DNA of 64,000 nt from Lutimonas vermicola. GTDB taxonomy: Bacteria > Bacteroidota > Bacteroidia > Flavobacteriales > Flavobacteriaceae. The stretch spans positions 372,001 through 436,000 of the forward strand of contig NZ_JBCDNA010000001.1 of the NCBI RefSeq assembly GCF_038433205.1, read 5' to 3'. Position numbers and translations under genes: made by a program. The notes below the pieces were generated by a model, which worked only from the letters and a program-made list of their open reading frames with translations, ran no database searches and was not told the DNA's origin. The first letter of the stretch is position 1, and every line of letters starts with the position of its first letter. Of the stretch, positions 18,102 to 26,139 are shown piece by piece.

Positions 18102-19295
18102 ATGCCTGGATTTGAGTTATTTGGAGCTGAAGAAAGAAAGGAATTAAATGATGTCCTGGAGAATGGAGTGTTAATGCGCTACGGTTTTGACGGGATGAGA
18201 AATGGGCACTGGAAAGCCAAAGAATTAGAACAGGAATTACAAAAACGTTTTGATGTAAAACACGCACAGCTTACAAGTAGCGGAACTACAGCTCTCAATG
18301 TGGCTTTGGCCGTGATGGGAATAGGTGCAGGAGATGAGGTCATCATGCCCTGCTTTACCTTTGTGGCAAGCTTTGAATCTATACTTGCTTCGGGTGCAAC
18401 ACCGGTTTTGGTGGAAATAGATGATACTTTAACCTTGGATCCCGAAGCCGTTGAAGCCGCCATAACATCGAAAACAAAAGCTGTAATGCCCGTGCATATG
18501 TGTGGTTCTATGGCAGAACTCGATGCTTTACAATCAATCTGCAAAAAGCATGACCTGTTTCTCCTGGAGGACGCTTGTCAGGCATTTGGAGGTTCTTACA
18601 AAGGAAAGATGCTGGGGACTATTGGAGATGCAGGAACTTTTTCATTTGACTTTGTTAAGACGATTACGTGTGGAGAGGGTGGAGTAGTATTAACGAATAA
18701 TAGCGAATATGCCCGCCTTGCTGATCAATATTCTGATCACGGCCATGATCATATGGGCAGCGACAGGGGAGCTGAAACCCATCCATACCTGGGGTATAAT
18801 TTTCGAATATCCGAGTTGCACGCCGCCGTTGGTCTTGGACAAATAAAAAAAATGGATGATTTTATCAGCATTCAAAGAAGAAATCATGCAATTCTTAAAG
18901 AGGCACTAAGTGCGATTCCTGAAGTTACTTTTAGAAGGATACCTGATCCGGAAGGAGATAGTTGCGGCTTTTTGAATTTTTTCATGCCAACAGCTGAGCT
19001 TTCCAATAAAGTAGTTGAAGCTTTTGCTAAGTTTGGGATTGACGCCTATTGGAATTATTATAACAATAACTGGCACTATATTAGGAAATGGGACCATTTT
19101 AAGGAAATGAAAAGTTTATTTCCACTTTCAGATCAGATAAAAAAAGGGATGGAAAGACTAAAGGATCAATCATTCCCGCAGTCGGACGACTTTATCTCAA
19201 GAAATATTTCATGTTTGATCAAATTGTCCTGGACCGAGGAAGAAGTTAAAGAAAGGGCCACAAAAATGGCAGCAGCTATACATTCAATACTTTAG
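18102..19295 (+). CDS. kdnA: 8-amino-3,8-dideoxy-D-manno-octulosonate transaminase (KdnA-like)
   Basis: This is a 397-residue PLP aminotransferase of the DegT/DnrJ/EryC1/StrS family. PLP-binding Asp 157 (EDACQAFG) and Lys 186 (FSFDFVKTITCGEGG) are visible. In Shewanella, KdnA aminates the 8-keto form of Kdo with glutamate to give Kdo8N for lipopolysaccharide. The sequence alone says only sugar aminotransferase; the specific call rests on the neighbours, a KdsB cytidylyltransferase 6 bp downstream and a KdnB-type alcohol dehydrogenase, which together rebuild the Shewanella pathway. First gene of the operon. Confidence 0.85.
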   Translation: MPGFELFGAEERKELNDVLENGVLMRYGFDGMRNGHWKAKELEQELQKRFDVKHAQLTSSGTTALNVALAVMGIGAGDEVIMPCFTFVASFESILASGATPVLVEIDDTLTLDPEAVEAAITSKTKAVMPVHMCGSMAELDALQSICKKHDLFLLEDACQAFGGSYKGKMLGTIGDAGTFSFDFVKTITCGEGGVVLTNNSEYARLADQYSDHGHDHMGSDRGAETHPYLGYNFRISELHAAVGLGQIKKMDDFISIQRRNHAILKEALSAIPEVTFRRIPDPEGDSCGFLNFFMPTAELSNKVVEAFAKFGIDAYWNYYNNNWHYIRKWDHFKEMKSLFPLSDQIKKGMERLKDQSFPQSDDFISRNISCLIKLSWTEEEVKERATKMAAAIHSIL

Positions 19296-19301
19296 ATACT
19301 A

Positions 19302-20033
19302 ATGAAGATCATCGCGATGATACCCGCTCGTTATGGAGCGACAAGATTTCCAGGTAAATTAATGGCAGATCTTGCCGGAAAACCTGTTATTGTCAGAACA
19401 TATTTGGCAACTCAGGCTACCAGGCTTTTTGACGAGGTATATGTTGTTACCGACAGCGAAATCATTAAGGAGGTGATTGAGAAAGAAGGTGGTAAAGCCA
19501 TATTAAGTCAGAAGGAGCACGAGTGTGGATCTGACAGGATAGCTGAAGCCGTTGAAAATCTGGAAGTTGACATTGTGGTTAACGTTCAAGGCGATGAGCC
19601 CTTTGTTAAAAAAGAACCTTTAGAGGCGGTAATTAATGTTTTTAAAGGCTCAGATGCTGAAAAGATAGATCTGGCCTCTTTGATGCAGGAAATTTCTGAT
19701 TGGAAAGATATTACAGATCCTAATTATGTAAAAGTTATTGTAGATAAAGATGACTTTGCTTTGTATTTTTCAAGGTCGCCTATACCATATCCAAGGGATA
19801 AAGATGCAGGAGCGCGTTATTTTGAGCACATTGGGGTGTACGCATTCAGAAAGCAAGCCATCATGGATTTTTACCATTTACCGATGAGGGCACTCGAAGC
19901 GACAGAAAAAGTTGAATGCATCCGTTATCTTGAATACGGGAAAAAGATAAAAATGGTAGAAACCAGTTATATGGGTATTGAAATTGATACTCCTGAGGAT
20001 CTGTTGAAAGCAGCCAAATTTATTAAAGAGTAA
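19302..20033 (+). CDS. kdsB: 3-deoxy-manno-octulosonate cytidylyltransferase (probably acting on Kdo8N)
   Basis: KdsB activates Kdo (or, in kdn operons, its 8-amino form) with CTP to the CMP-sugar used by the Kdo transferase of lipid A synthesis. The 243 residues match the family, with MIPARYGATRFPGKLMADLAGKP-type N-terminal nucleotide loop (first 25 residues), NVQGDEPF (about residue 95) and YFSRSPIPYPRD motifs. It sits between kdnA and kdnB with 6 and 22 bp gaps. Whether it prefers Kdo8N, as the Shewanella enzyme does, cannot be read directly; the operon suggests it. Confidence 0.93.
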   Translation: MKIIAMIPARYGATRFPGKLMADLAGKPVIVRTYLATQATRLFDEVYVVTDSEIIKEVIEKEGGKAILSQKEHECGSDRIAEAVENLEVDIVVNVQGDEPFVKKEPLEAVINVFKGSDAEKIDLASLMQEISDWKDITDPNYVKVIVDKDDFALYFSRSPIPYPRDKDAGARYFEHIGVYAFRKQAIMDFYHLPMRALEATEKVECIRYLEYGKKIKMVETSYMGIEIDTPEDLLKAAKFIKE

Positions 20034-20055
20034 CACAGTATAAAATAGTTAGATT

Positions 20056-21138
20056 ATGAGTTTTAGAAACTTTCCGATGGTTCCAAGAGTGGTTTTTGGA
20101 AGAGGCAGTTTTAATCAGCTTGGCGAAATTTTAGAGCCAAAAAGGCAAGGAAACAAGGCACCTTTTATTTTTTTAGTGGATGATGTGTTCCGAGGGAAGG
20201 TAGATCTGATATCCAGAATTCCCTTAAAACATAATGATAAAATTATTTACGTTAGTGCCGAGGAAGAACCCAAGACCATTTATGTTGATGATATCAGAGA
20301 TGATATCAAGAAGGAATTTAAGGAAACTCCTTCAGGCATTATTGGGATTGGTGGAGGAACTCTTCTGGACTATGCCAAGGCGGTGGCATTAATGCTAACC
20401 AATCCAGGCTCATCTGCCGATTATCAGGGCTGGGACCTTGTTAAACATCAGGGTGTTTATCATGTAGGTATTCCTACTATCTCAGGTACCGGGGCTGAAG
20501 TTTCAAGAACTACCGTGCTGACCGGTCCTGAAAGGAAATTGGGAATGAATTCGGATTATACTCCTTTTGACCAGGTAGTGCTAGACCCTTCGCTTTTAAA
20601 TGGTATTCCAAAAAACCAGTGGTTTTATACCGGAATGGATTGTTATATCCATTGTATTGAATCATTAACAGGTACTTATTTGAATGCTTTTAGCCAGAGT
20701 TATGGTGAAAAATCATTGGATCTGTGCAGGGAGGTATATCTTGAAAAAGAGAGTATTGACGAAGATTCCCAAGACAAATTGATGATGGCTTCATGGCATG
20801 GAGGAATGAGTATAGCCTATTCGCAAGTGGGAGTTGCGCATGCCATGAGTTATGGACTTTCGTACTTATTGGGAACAAAGCACGGTGTAGGCAACTGTAT
20901 CGTTTTTGATCAATTGGGAGAATTTTACCCTGAAGGTGTAAAGGAATTTAAACAAATGGTCACGAAGCATGGAATCGATATTCCAAAGGGGCTGTGTAAA
21001 GACCTTACTGATGATCAGTTTGATACCATGATAGATGTTGCCTTGAGTTTGGTGCCTCTTTGGGAAAATGCCCTTGGTAAAGACTGGCAAAAAACAATCA
21101 CTAGAAAGAAATTAAGATCTATGTATGAATTAATGTAG
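20056..21138 (+). CDS. kdnB: 3-deoxy-manno-octulosonate 8-oxidase (KdnB-like, iron-type alcohol dehydrogenase)
   Basis: KdnB oxidises the C8 hydroxyl of Kdo with NAD+, giving the substrate for KdnA. The 360 residues belong to the group III alcohol dehydrogenase family: nucleotide loop GIGGGTLLDYAKAV (about 97-110), PTISGTGAEVSRT (140-152), and metal ligands Asp 195 and His 199 in YTGMDCYIHC. The sequence closely resembles what I remember of the Shewanella KdnB protein, for example the QWFYTGMDCYIHC and SIAYSQVG segments, so I prefer this specific call to a generic alcohol dehydrogenase. Last gene of the kdn operon. Confidence 0.87.
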   Translation: MSFRNFPMVPRVVFGRGSFNQLGEILEPKRQGNKAPFIFLVDDVFRGKVDLISRIPLKHNDKIIYVSAEEEPKTIYVDDIRDDIKKEFKETPSGIIGIGGGTLLDYAKAVALMLTNPGSSADYQGWDLVKHQGVYHVGIPTISGTGAEVSRTTVLTGPERKLGMNSDYTPFDQVVLDPSLLNGIPKNQWFYTGMDCYIHCIESLTGTYLNAFSQSYGEKSLDLCREVYLEKESIDEDSQDKLMMASWHGGMSIAYSQVGVAHAMSYGLSYLLGTKHGVGNCIVFDQLGEFYPEGVKEFKQMVTKHGIDIPKGLCKDLTDDQFDTMIDVALSLVPLWENALGKDWQKTITRKKLRSMYELM

Positions 21139-21194
21139 ACTGAAAGGTTTGACATTTGTATTAATTTCATTTATATTTATCAAAAAACGAAACT

Positions 21195-21467
21195 ATGGCA
21201 AGCATTAGAAAATTAAAAAAAGAGATGAATACGGTTTTATCCGAAATTATAGAAGAATGTTACGTTTGTCAATTGAACGGCGATGACAAAACTTCTGCAA
21301 AAGCCGAAAAAATTATTGATGAAGCCATTGCGACCTTTGATGATTTGATTGTGAATTTGCATCAAAAAGATGTAAAGGATCAAAAATCTCATTTTAAAAG
21401 TTTAAGAGCCACATTAAACGAAAAATCTGTAGCATTATCTGAAAAGATTAAAAAAATAAGTAATTAA
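21195..21467 (+). CDS. Small conserved-looking helical protein, unknown function
   Basis: This 90-residue protein is charged, predicted mostly alpha-helical, with no signal peptide. It has one CYVCQLNGDD segment (Cys 22 and Cys 25) that resembles a short CxxC pair. It has its own plausible promoter: TTTG at 21148-21151, then after 20 bp TATATTTA at 21172-21179, a one-base variant of the -7 consensus. It follows kdnB by 56 bp and could also be read through from it. I do not recognise the family and assign no function. The frame, promoter and clean ATG support a real gene. Confidence 0.75.
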   Translation: MASIRKLKKEMNTVLSEIIEECYVCQLNGDDKTSAKAEKIIDEAIATFDDLIVNLHQKDVKDQKSHFKSLRATLNEKSVALSEKIKKISN

Positions 21468-21569
21468 TAATCAATGAGATAAAAAATAATTTCATTTTAT
21501 TCATTTTTTTTACTTATTTTGTACTAAGTGTTCCTAAGAATGCGTTCTTTATTTTATAAAACGATATTT

Positions 21570-21767
21570 ATGGCAAGAGCAATATTGGATTACACCAAAA
21601 CCGTCCTGAAAAAAGTTAGTTTTGATGTCGAATTGTTTAGCAAGGAATTAAAAAAAGCTGTGAAAAGGTTATTACCTTTTGAAATTGAAGAATTGAGAAT
21701 CTGGCTGTTGCAGTTTACTGTAGACAGGCCGGAATTATATCCAAGTCTGGCATTGATAAGAAGATAA
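21570..21767 (+). CDS. Microprotein of 65 residues, unknown function
   Basis: The start MARAILDYTKTVLKKVSFD at 21570 looks like the true beginning; an in-frame ATG-like codon 42 bp upstream would add a segment of atypical composition over AT-rich leader sequence. The protein is basic and helical with an FEIEELRIWLLQF segment and ends RPELYPSLALIRR. A TTATTTTG near-consensus -7 element lies upstream around 21513-21524. It converges on oxyR with 9 bp between stops. I recall similar short proteins in other Flavobacteriia but no function; the call is an unknown microprotein. Confidence 0.65.
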   Translation: MARAILDYTKTVLKKVSFDVELFSKELKKAVKRLLPFEIEELRIWLLQFTVDRPELYPSLALIRR

Positions 21768-21776
21768 GCTTACATT

Positions 21777-22730
21777 CTAGATTTCAACAGGTTTCTTATG
21801 TAAAGGGCTGATGATTTTCACATCGTGAAAATTAATGGCACCTTTTATAACCCCGTCAATTGTAGTTTTCAGAGCCTCTATAAGTTGCATTTTAAGTTGT
21901 GATTTATGGTATATGACGCTTACTTCCCTGGCGGGAACTGTATTAGAGAATTGTTTCAAATACTGCTTGTCGGTTTCAGGTAGGTCAAGGCTATGAAGAT
22001 AAGGCACCAACGTCATGCCCAATCCTTCTTTACTCAGTTTGATCAGGGTATCGATGCTGCCGCTTTCCAATTGGAACTGGTGATGATCCGTAGTGTTTTT
22101 GTTTTTGCAGATGTTGATGACACTATTGGTAAAACAATGTCCCTCTTCAAGCAATAAAACATCATCCAGATCAAGATCATCTTCAGTGATATTTGGCTTG
22201 TTGAACAGCCTGTGATCCGCTGAAACAAAACCTACAAAAGGCTCATAATAAATGGGCCGTTCCTTTATCGCTTCGTTTTCTAAAGGAGTAGCTGCTATGC
22301 CAACATCGAGATGGCCTTCAGACAATTTTTTAATAATTTCCTCAGTGGTTAATTCTTCAATTATCAGCTTTACTTTAGGATATTTTTTAAGGAAATTTTT
22401 AAGAAAAATCGGTAATAAAGAAGGCATTATTGTAGGAATGATACCTAATTTAAATTCTCCGCCGATAAATCCTTTTTGCTGATCAACGATATCACTGATT
22501 CTAACACTTTCATCCACAATCAGCTTGGCTTGCTGTATTATTTTTTCACCTATGGAAGTAAGTTCTATAGGTTTCTTTTTTCTATTAAAAATCATTACAT
22601 CTAACTCCTCTTCCAGCTTTTGGATTTGCATGGATAAAGTAGGTTGGGTAACAAAACTATGTTCAGCAGCTACAGTAAAATTTTTGTACTCGGCTACTGC
22701 TAGTACATATTTCAACTGGGTGATTGTCAT
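21777..22730 (-). CDS. oxyR: Hydrogen peroxide-sensing LysR-type regulator OxyR
   Basis: OxyR activates peroxide-defence genes after forming an intramolecular disulfide. The 317 residues carry a LysR winged helix-turn-helix (about 1-60, MTITQLKYVLAVAEYKNFT) and a periplasmic-binding-like sensor domain. The sensor Cys 199 and Cys 208 in LEEGHCFTNSVINIC have the same numbers and spacing as the redox pair of E. coli OxyR, which makes the call specific. It is divergent from dps across 103 bp, a classic target arrangement. The gene lacks an exact -7 match upstream. Confidence 0.93.
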   Translation of the reverse strand: MTITQLKYVLAVAEYKNFTVAAEHSFVTQPTLSMQIQKLEEELDVMIFNRKKKPIELTSIGEKIIQQAKLIVDESVRISDIVDQQKGFIGGEFKLGIIPTIMPSLLPIFLKNFLKKYPKVKLIIEELTTEEIIKKLSEGHLDVGIAATPLENEAIKERPIYYEPFVGFVSADHRLFNKPNITEDDLDLDDVLLLEEGHCFTNSVINICKNKNTTDHHQFQLESGSIDTLIKLSKEGLGMTLVPYLHSLDLPETDKQYLKQFSNTVPAREVSVIYHKSQLKMQLIEALKTTIDGVIKGAINFHDVKIISPLHKKPVEI

Positions 22731-22833
22731 GTGTATAAATATTTTTGATAAATATATATAAAGTATCGATGAAATTGATCAAATTTTATGGCAATTTTAT
22801 ATGAAATTTGTATAAACTTTAAATGAATATGAG
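22731..22833. promoter_or_regulatory. Divergent oxyR-dps regulatory region
   Basis: The 103 bp between the oxyR and dps start codons must hold both promoters and presumably OxyR sites. It is very AT-rich. I find no exact TAnnTTTG element on either strand, which fits promoters that need an activator. No operator could be pinned down. Confidence 0.45.
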
Positions 22834-23304
22834 ATGAATACTACAGTATTAGGATTGAACAGGGAAAAAGTAAAGGATTTAACTTCAAGTCTGAATGAAT
22901 TACTGGCTAATTTTCAGGTGTACTATCAAAATTTAAGAGGATTGCATTGGAATATCAAAGGAAAATCATTTTTTGAGTTACACCTAAAGTTTGAAGAATT
23001 ATATACAGATTCACAGGAGAAAATTGACCTTTTAGCAGAGCGGATTCTGACGCTTGAAGGAGTACCTTTGCATACTTTTCAGGATTACACTGATTTGGCC
23101 AAGGTTCCGGTTGGAAAGAATATATCTAATGATACCGAATCTGTACATCTTATTGTCTCCTCACTTACTAAATTACTGGAGATTGAAAGAGAGATCTTAA
23201 ATCAGTCTGACCAAGCAGATGACGAAGGAACGAATTCCATGATGAGCGATTTTATTTCTGAACAGGAAAAAACAGTGTGGATGCTTAAAGCCTGGTTGTC
23301 ATAA
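22834..23304 (+). CDS. dps: Dps-family DNA starvation/stationary-phase protection protein
   Basis: Dps forms a 12-subunit ferritin-like shell that oxidises iron with hydrogen peroxide and protects DNA. The 156 residues show the ferroxidase signature LRGLHWNIKGKSFFELHLKFEELYTD (about 36-60), with His and Asp/Glu ligands shared across a subunit interface. The N-terminus lacks a long lysine tail, so direct DNA binding may be weak. Divergent position next to oxyR suggests peroxide induction. Confidence 0.94.
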   Translation: MNTTVLGLNREKVKDLTSSLNELLANFQVYYQNLRGLHWNIKGKSFFELHLKFEELYTDSQEKIDLLAERILTLEGVPLHTFQDYTDLAKVPVGKNISNDTESVHLIVSSLTKLLEIEREILNQSDQADDEGTNSMMSDFISEQEKTVWMLKAWLS

Positions 23305-23334
23305 AAAAGTATTCGTCAAAGGGCGGATATTATA

Positions 23335-24147
23335 TTAGTACATATCCCAAAATTCTCTTTTTTTATTGAGTTCTTTTTCGCTTTTGAAATAATCGTCCTC
23401 CTTAGTGACTTTGAGAAAAGAAGGGTGTTGTTCTATGGCAAATTGCAATTTTTCAACTATTTGTTCAATGGTGTCGTTTTCATAGTCGATGTCCATGGGT
23501 TTTTTGATGACCATTGATTGAAGAATACCTCGTTTTTTTATCAGGAGTCCTTTTTTATCAAAAGAACGCCTGAATCCGTCAATCACAATGGGAATCACAA
23601 TAGGCTTATTCTGTCTAATGATATGGGCAGTTCCTCTTCTTATGGGTTTGAACGGGGTAGTAGTGCCTTGGGGAAACGTGATTACCCATCCGTCTTTTAA
23701 CGCGGTCGTAATGTTAGAAACATCCGATAATTTTACTTTCTTATTGACATCTTTGCCTTTTTCCCTCCAGGTTCTTTCAATAGAAATAGAACCTCCATAG
23801 GCCATGATTTTTGGCAAGAGCCCGGCCCTCATTGTTTCCTTGGCGGCAACAAAATAGATATTTAATTTTGGTTGCCAAAGATAGCCCACATCTTTAATAT
23901 TGTCAACCCTTCCGCTTAAGGCCGCATTAAACACGTGAAGCATGGCTGCCACATCGGCAAAATAAGTTTGGTGATTTGCAACAAAAAGGACGTTGTTATC
24001 CGGAAGGTCCCGAATTATTTCAGAGCCTTCAATTTGTAATTCATTGAATCCACGGTATCTTCTATGGGAAAACAATCCCAAAACGCGAATCAACATTTTC
24101 TTTAAAAAAAGGTTATTCCCAAAAACATCTTTCTTAAATAATCCCAT
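23335..24147 (-). CDS. 1-acyl-sn-glycerol-3-phosphate acyltransferase family protein
   Basis: This 270-residue membrane-associated acyltransferase is of the PlsC/LPLAT family, which transfers acyl groups to lysophosphatidate-like acceptors. The acceptor site motif reads NHQTYFAD at residues 58-65, so His 59 and Asp 65 are separated by five residues rather than the usual four. The FPQGTTTPFKPIRRGTAHI motif (about 165-185) corresponds to the EGTR block, with Gln in place of Glu. These deviations suggest a Bacteroidota subfamily whose acceptor may differ, for example an ornithine- or glycine-lipid precursor. It lies 32 bp downstream of the Nudix gene. Confidence 0.82.
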   Translation of the reverse strand: MGLFKKDVFGNNLFLKKMLIRVLGLFSHRRYRGFNELQIEGSEIIRDLPDNNVLFVANHQTYFADVAAMLHVFNAALSGRVDNIKDVGYLWQPKLNIYFVAAKETMRAGLLPKIMAYGGSISIERTWREKGKDVNKKVKLSDVSNITTALKDGWVITFPQGTTTPFKPIRRGTAHIIRQNKPIVIPIVIDGFRRSFDKKGLLIKKRGILQSMVIKKPMDIDYENDTIEQIVEKLQFAIEQHPSFLKVTKEDDYFKSEKELNKKREFWDMY

Positions 24148-24179
24148 TCTTAACTATTTGTGCAACAAACTTAAAAAAA

Positions 24180-24818
24180 TTAATGAAGATTTGCTTTGAT
24201 TAGGTCTTTAATTTCACTTAACATCATTGCAGTCGCCCCCCAAACTGTTCTGTCATTCAGAATAAAACATGGTACTTGAATATTTTTCATATAGCTGGTT
24301 GTAAGGTTTTTTGAACTAACCGAAGCATCATTCAAAAGGTCCTTCAAATTTACTTCAATGATATCTTCTACTTCATGATTTGTTTTAAATAAAGGTGTTT
24401 TATCCGTAAACCCGATATACGGACTTACAAGAAAATTACTTGGAGGAATAAAAGTATCGGTTAGTTTTTTACGAATTCGTATTTGGTCCATCTCAATGCC
24501 AACTTCTTCGGAGGTCTCTCTCAGTGCTGTTGTTTCCAGATTTCCATCCGGAGTCTCAAATTTTCCTCCGGGAAACCCAATTTGAGAAGCATGTGTCCCG
24601 TCGTAATGGGCTCTCAGTATGAGTAAAAATTTCGTCAACTTGTTGTGATCAGGGTAAAACAAAGCCAAAACCGCCGCTTTTTTTGGAGCTGCGGCTTCAA
24701 CATCATTTACGTTAATCATTTTGCGCTCCCTGGGAATCATTTTGGCATGTGAAGCAAATCCACCCAAATTCACATTTTCTATCCCAGAAATCAATGATAA
24801 AAAATAGTCAAATTCCAT
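24180..24818 (-). CDS. Nudix hydrolase, CoA pyrophosphatase-like
   Basis: This 212-residue Nudix protein has the box GFPGGKFETPDG followed by TALRETSEEVGI. The FPGGK plus ALRE-x2-EEVG pattern resembles NudL-type coenzyme A diphosphatases, and the protein has their length and N-terminal AAVLALF-type strand. The expected reaction is hydrolysis of CoA to 4'-phosphopantetheine and 3',5'-ADP, but substrate assignment within Nudix proteins is uncertain. A -7 element lies just upstream at 24843-24850. The gene precedes the acyltransferase gene in a probable two-gene operon. Confidence 0.85.
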   Translation of the reverse strand: MEFDYFLSLISGIENVNLGGFASHAKMIPRERKMINVNDVEAAAPKKAAVLALFYPDHNKLTKFLLILRAHYDGTHASQIGFPGGKFETPDGNLETTALRETSEEVGIEMDQIRIRKKLTDTFIPPSNFLVSPYIGFTDKTPLFKTNHEVEDIIEVNLKDLLNDASVSSKNLTTSYMKNIQVPCFILNDRTVWGATAMMLSEIKDLIKANLH

Positions 24819-24842
24819 TTAAAAGCAATATTTTTACAAATA

Positions 24843-24850
24843 CAAATTTA
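24843..24850 (-). promoter_or_regulatory. -7 promoter element (TAAATTTG) of the Nudix-acyltransferase pair
   Basis: CAAATTTA on the plus strand reads TAAATTTG on the minus strand, an exact TAnnTTTG match 24 bp before the Nudix ATG at 24818. Confidence 0.5.
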
Positions 24851-24988
24851 CAATTATTATACCAAAACTATAGGTGTCAAATTACCTCATGATTTGAATC
24901 TTCCTGGTACAAAAAGAAATAGCATACAAGTTGACACAAGTAAGGTGCTAAAAATCTTACGTCTTCTTAAAACCATAAAAATCAGTAT

Positions 24989-26122
24989 ATGAATATAGGA
25001 ATCGTTTGTTATCCTACTTATGGAGGTAGTGGAGTAGTAGCAACAGAGTTAGGGATGGCACTGGCCCAGAAAGGACATCAGGTGCATTTTGTAACCTCTC
25101 ACCAGCCTGTCAAATTAAATTTCCTGAATCATAATCTTCATTTTCATGAAGTTTTTGTAGAAAACTATCCATTGTTTCATTACCAGCCTTATAACCTGGC
25201 ATTGTCGAGTAAACTTGTTGAATCGGTTCAAAAATACAAATTGGATGTGCTGCATGTGCATTATGCAATTCCGCATGCTTATGCCGCCTATATGGCCAAG
25301 CAGATGCTGAAGGATTTTGGAATAGACATTCCTATCGTTACCACCCTCCACGGAACAGACATTACCCTGGTGGGCAGTCATCCGGTTTATAAACCTGCAG
25401 TTGAATTCAGCATCAATCATTCGGATGCAGTCACAACAGTCTCAAAAAGCTTAAGGGATGATACCTTAAGGTTGTTCAATATTAAGAAGAATGTTGAGGT
25501 GATTTACAATTTTATTGATTTTGAACAACAAGAGGACTGGAGTAAGGAAGATTGCGTTAGAGACACACTTGCTGAGCCGGGCGAAAAAATACTGACCCAT
25601 GTGAGCAATCTTAGACCGGTAAAACGGGTGACTGATGTGATTAGGATCTTTCACCTGGTGCAACAAAAAATTCCTTCAAAATTGATTTTGGTAGGAGATG
25701 GCCCTGAAAAGGAAAAAGCCGACCTGTTGGCAAATGAATTGGGTGTAAAGGAAAAGATTTTATTCCTTGGCAAGAGCGATGAGATTCGAAAAATAATGTG
25801 TTTATCTGATTTGTTCCTATTGCCTTCTGAAACAGAGAGCTTTGGTCTGGCAGCTTTAGAAGCCATGGCTGGAAAAACACCCGTTATTTCGAGCAATACA
25901 GGAGGATTGCCTGAAGTTAATATTCACGGGGTTACAGGGTTTTTAAGTAATGTTGGAGATGTAGAGGATATGGCCAAAAATGCTATTTACCTGTTACAAG
26001 ACGATAAAAGGCTTCAAACTTTTAAGCGACAGGCTTTTGAATCGGCGCATCAATTCTCGATTGAAAAAATCCTGCCCAAATACGAGAAGATGTACAAAAG
26101 AGTGATTAAGAATGGATTTTAG
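24989..26122 (+). CDS. bshA: N-acetyl-alpha-D-glucosaminyl L-malate synthase
   Basis: BshA is the first enzyme of bacillithiol synthesis, joining GlcNAc from UDP-GlcNAc to L-malate. The 377 residues form a GT4 (GT-B fold) glycosyltransferase with the distinctive N-terminus GIVCYPTYGGSGVVATELG, an HVHYAIPHA segment (about 88-97), the HGTDITLVG motif, and the C-terminal sugar-nucleotide motif ETESFGLAALEAMA (about 282-295). The N-terminus and overall length fit BshA specifically. The later thiol partner gene ytxJ in the same window supports bacillithiol use. bshB and bshC are not in the window. Confidence 0.93.
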   Translation: MNIGIVCYPTYGGSGVVATELGMALAQKGHQVHFVTSHQPVKLNFLNHNLHFHEVFVENYPLFHYQPYNLALSSKLVESVQKYKLDVLHVHYAIPHAYAAYMAKQMLKDFGIDIPIVTTLHGTDITLVGSHPVYKPAVEFSINHSDAVTTVSKSLRDDTLRLFNIKKNVEVIYNFIDFEQQEDWSKEDCVRDTLAEPGEKILTHVSNLRPVKRVTDVIRIFHLVQQKIPSKLILVGDGPEKEKADLLANELGVKEKILFLGKSDEIRKIMCLSDLFLLPSETESFGLAALEAMAGKTPVISSNTGGLPEVNIHGVTGFLSNVGDVEDMAKNAIYLLQDDKRLQTFKRQAFESAHQFSIEKILPKYEKMYKRVIKNGF

Positions 26123-26139
26123 CGTATAAGAAAAGACTT

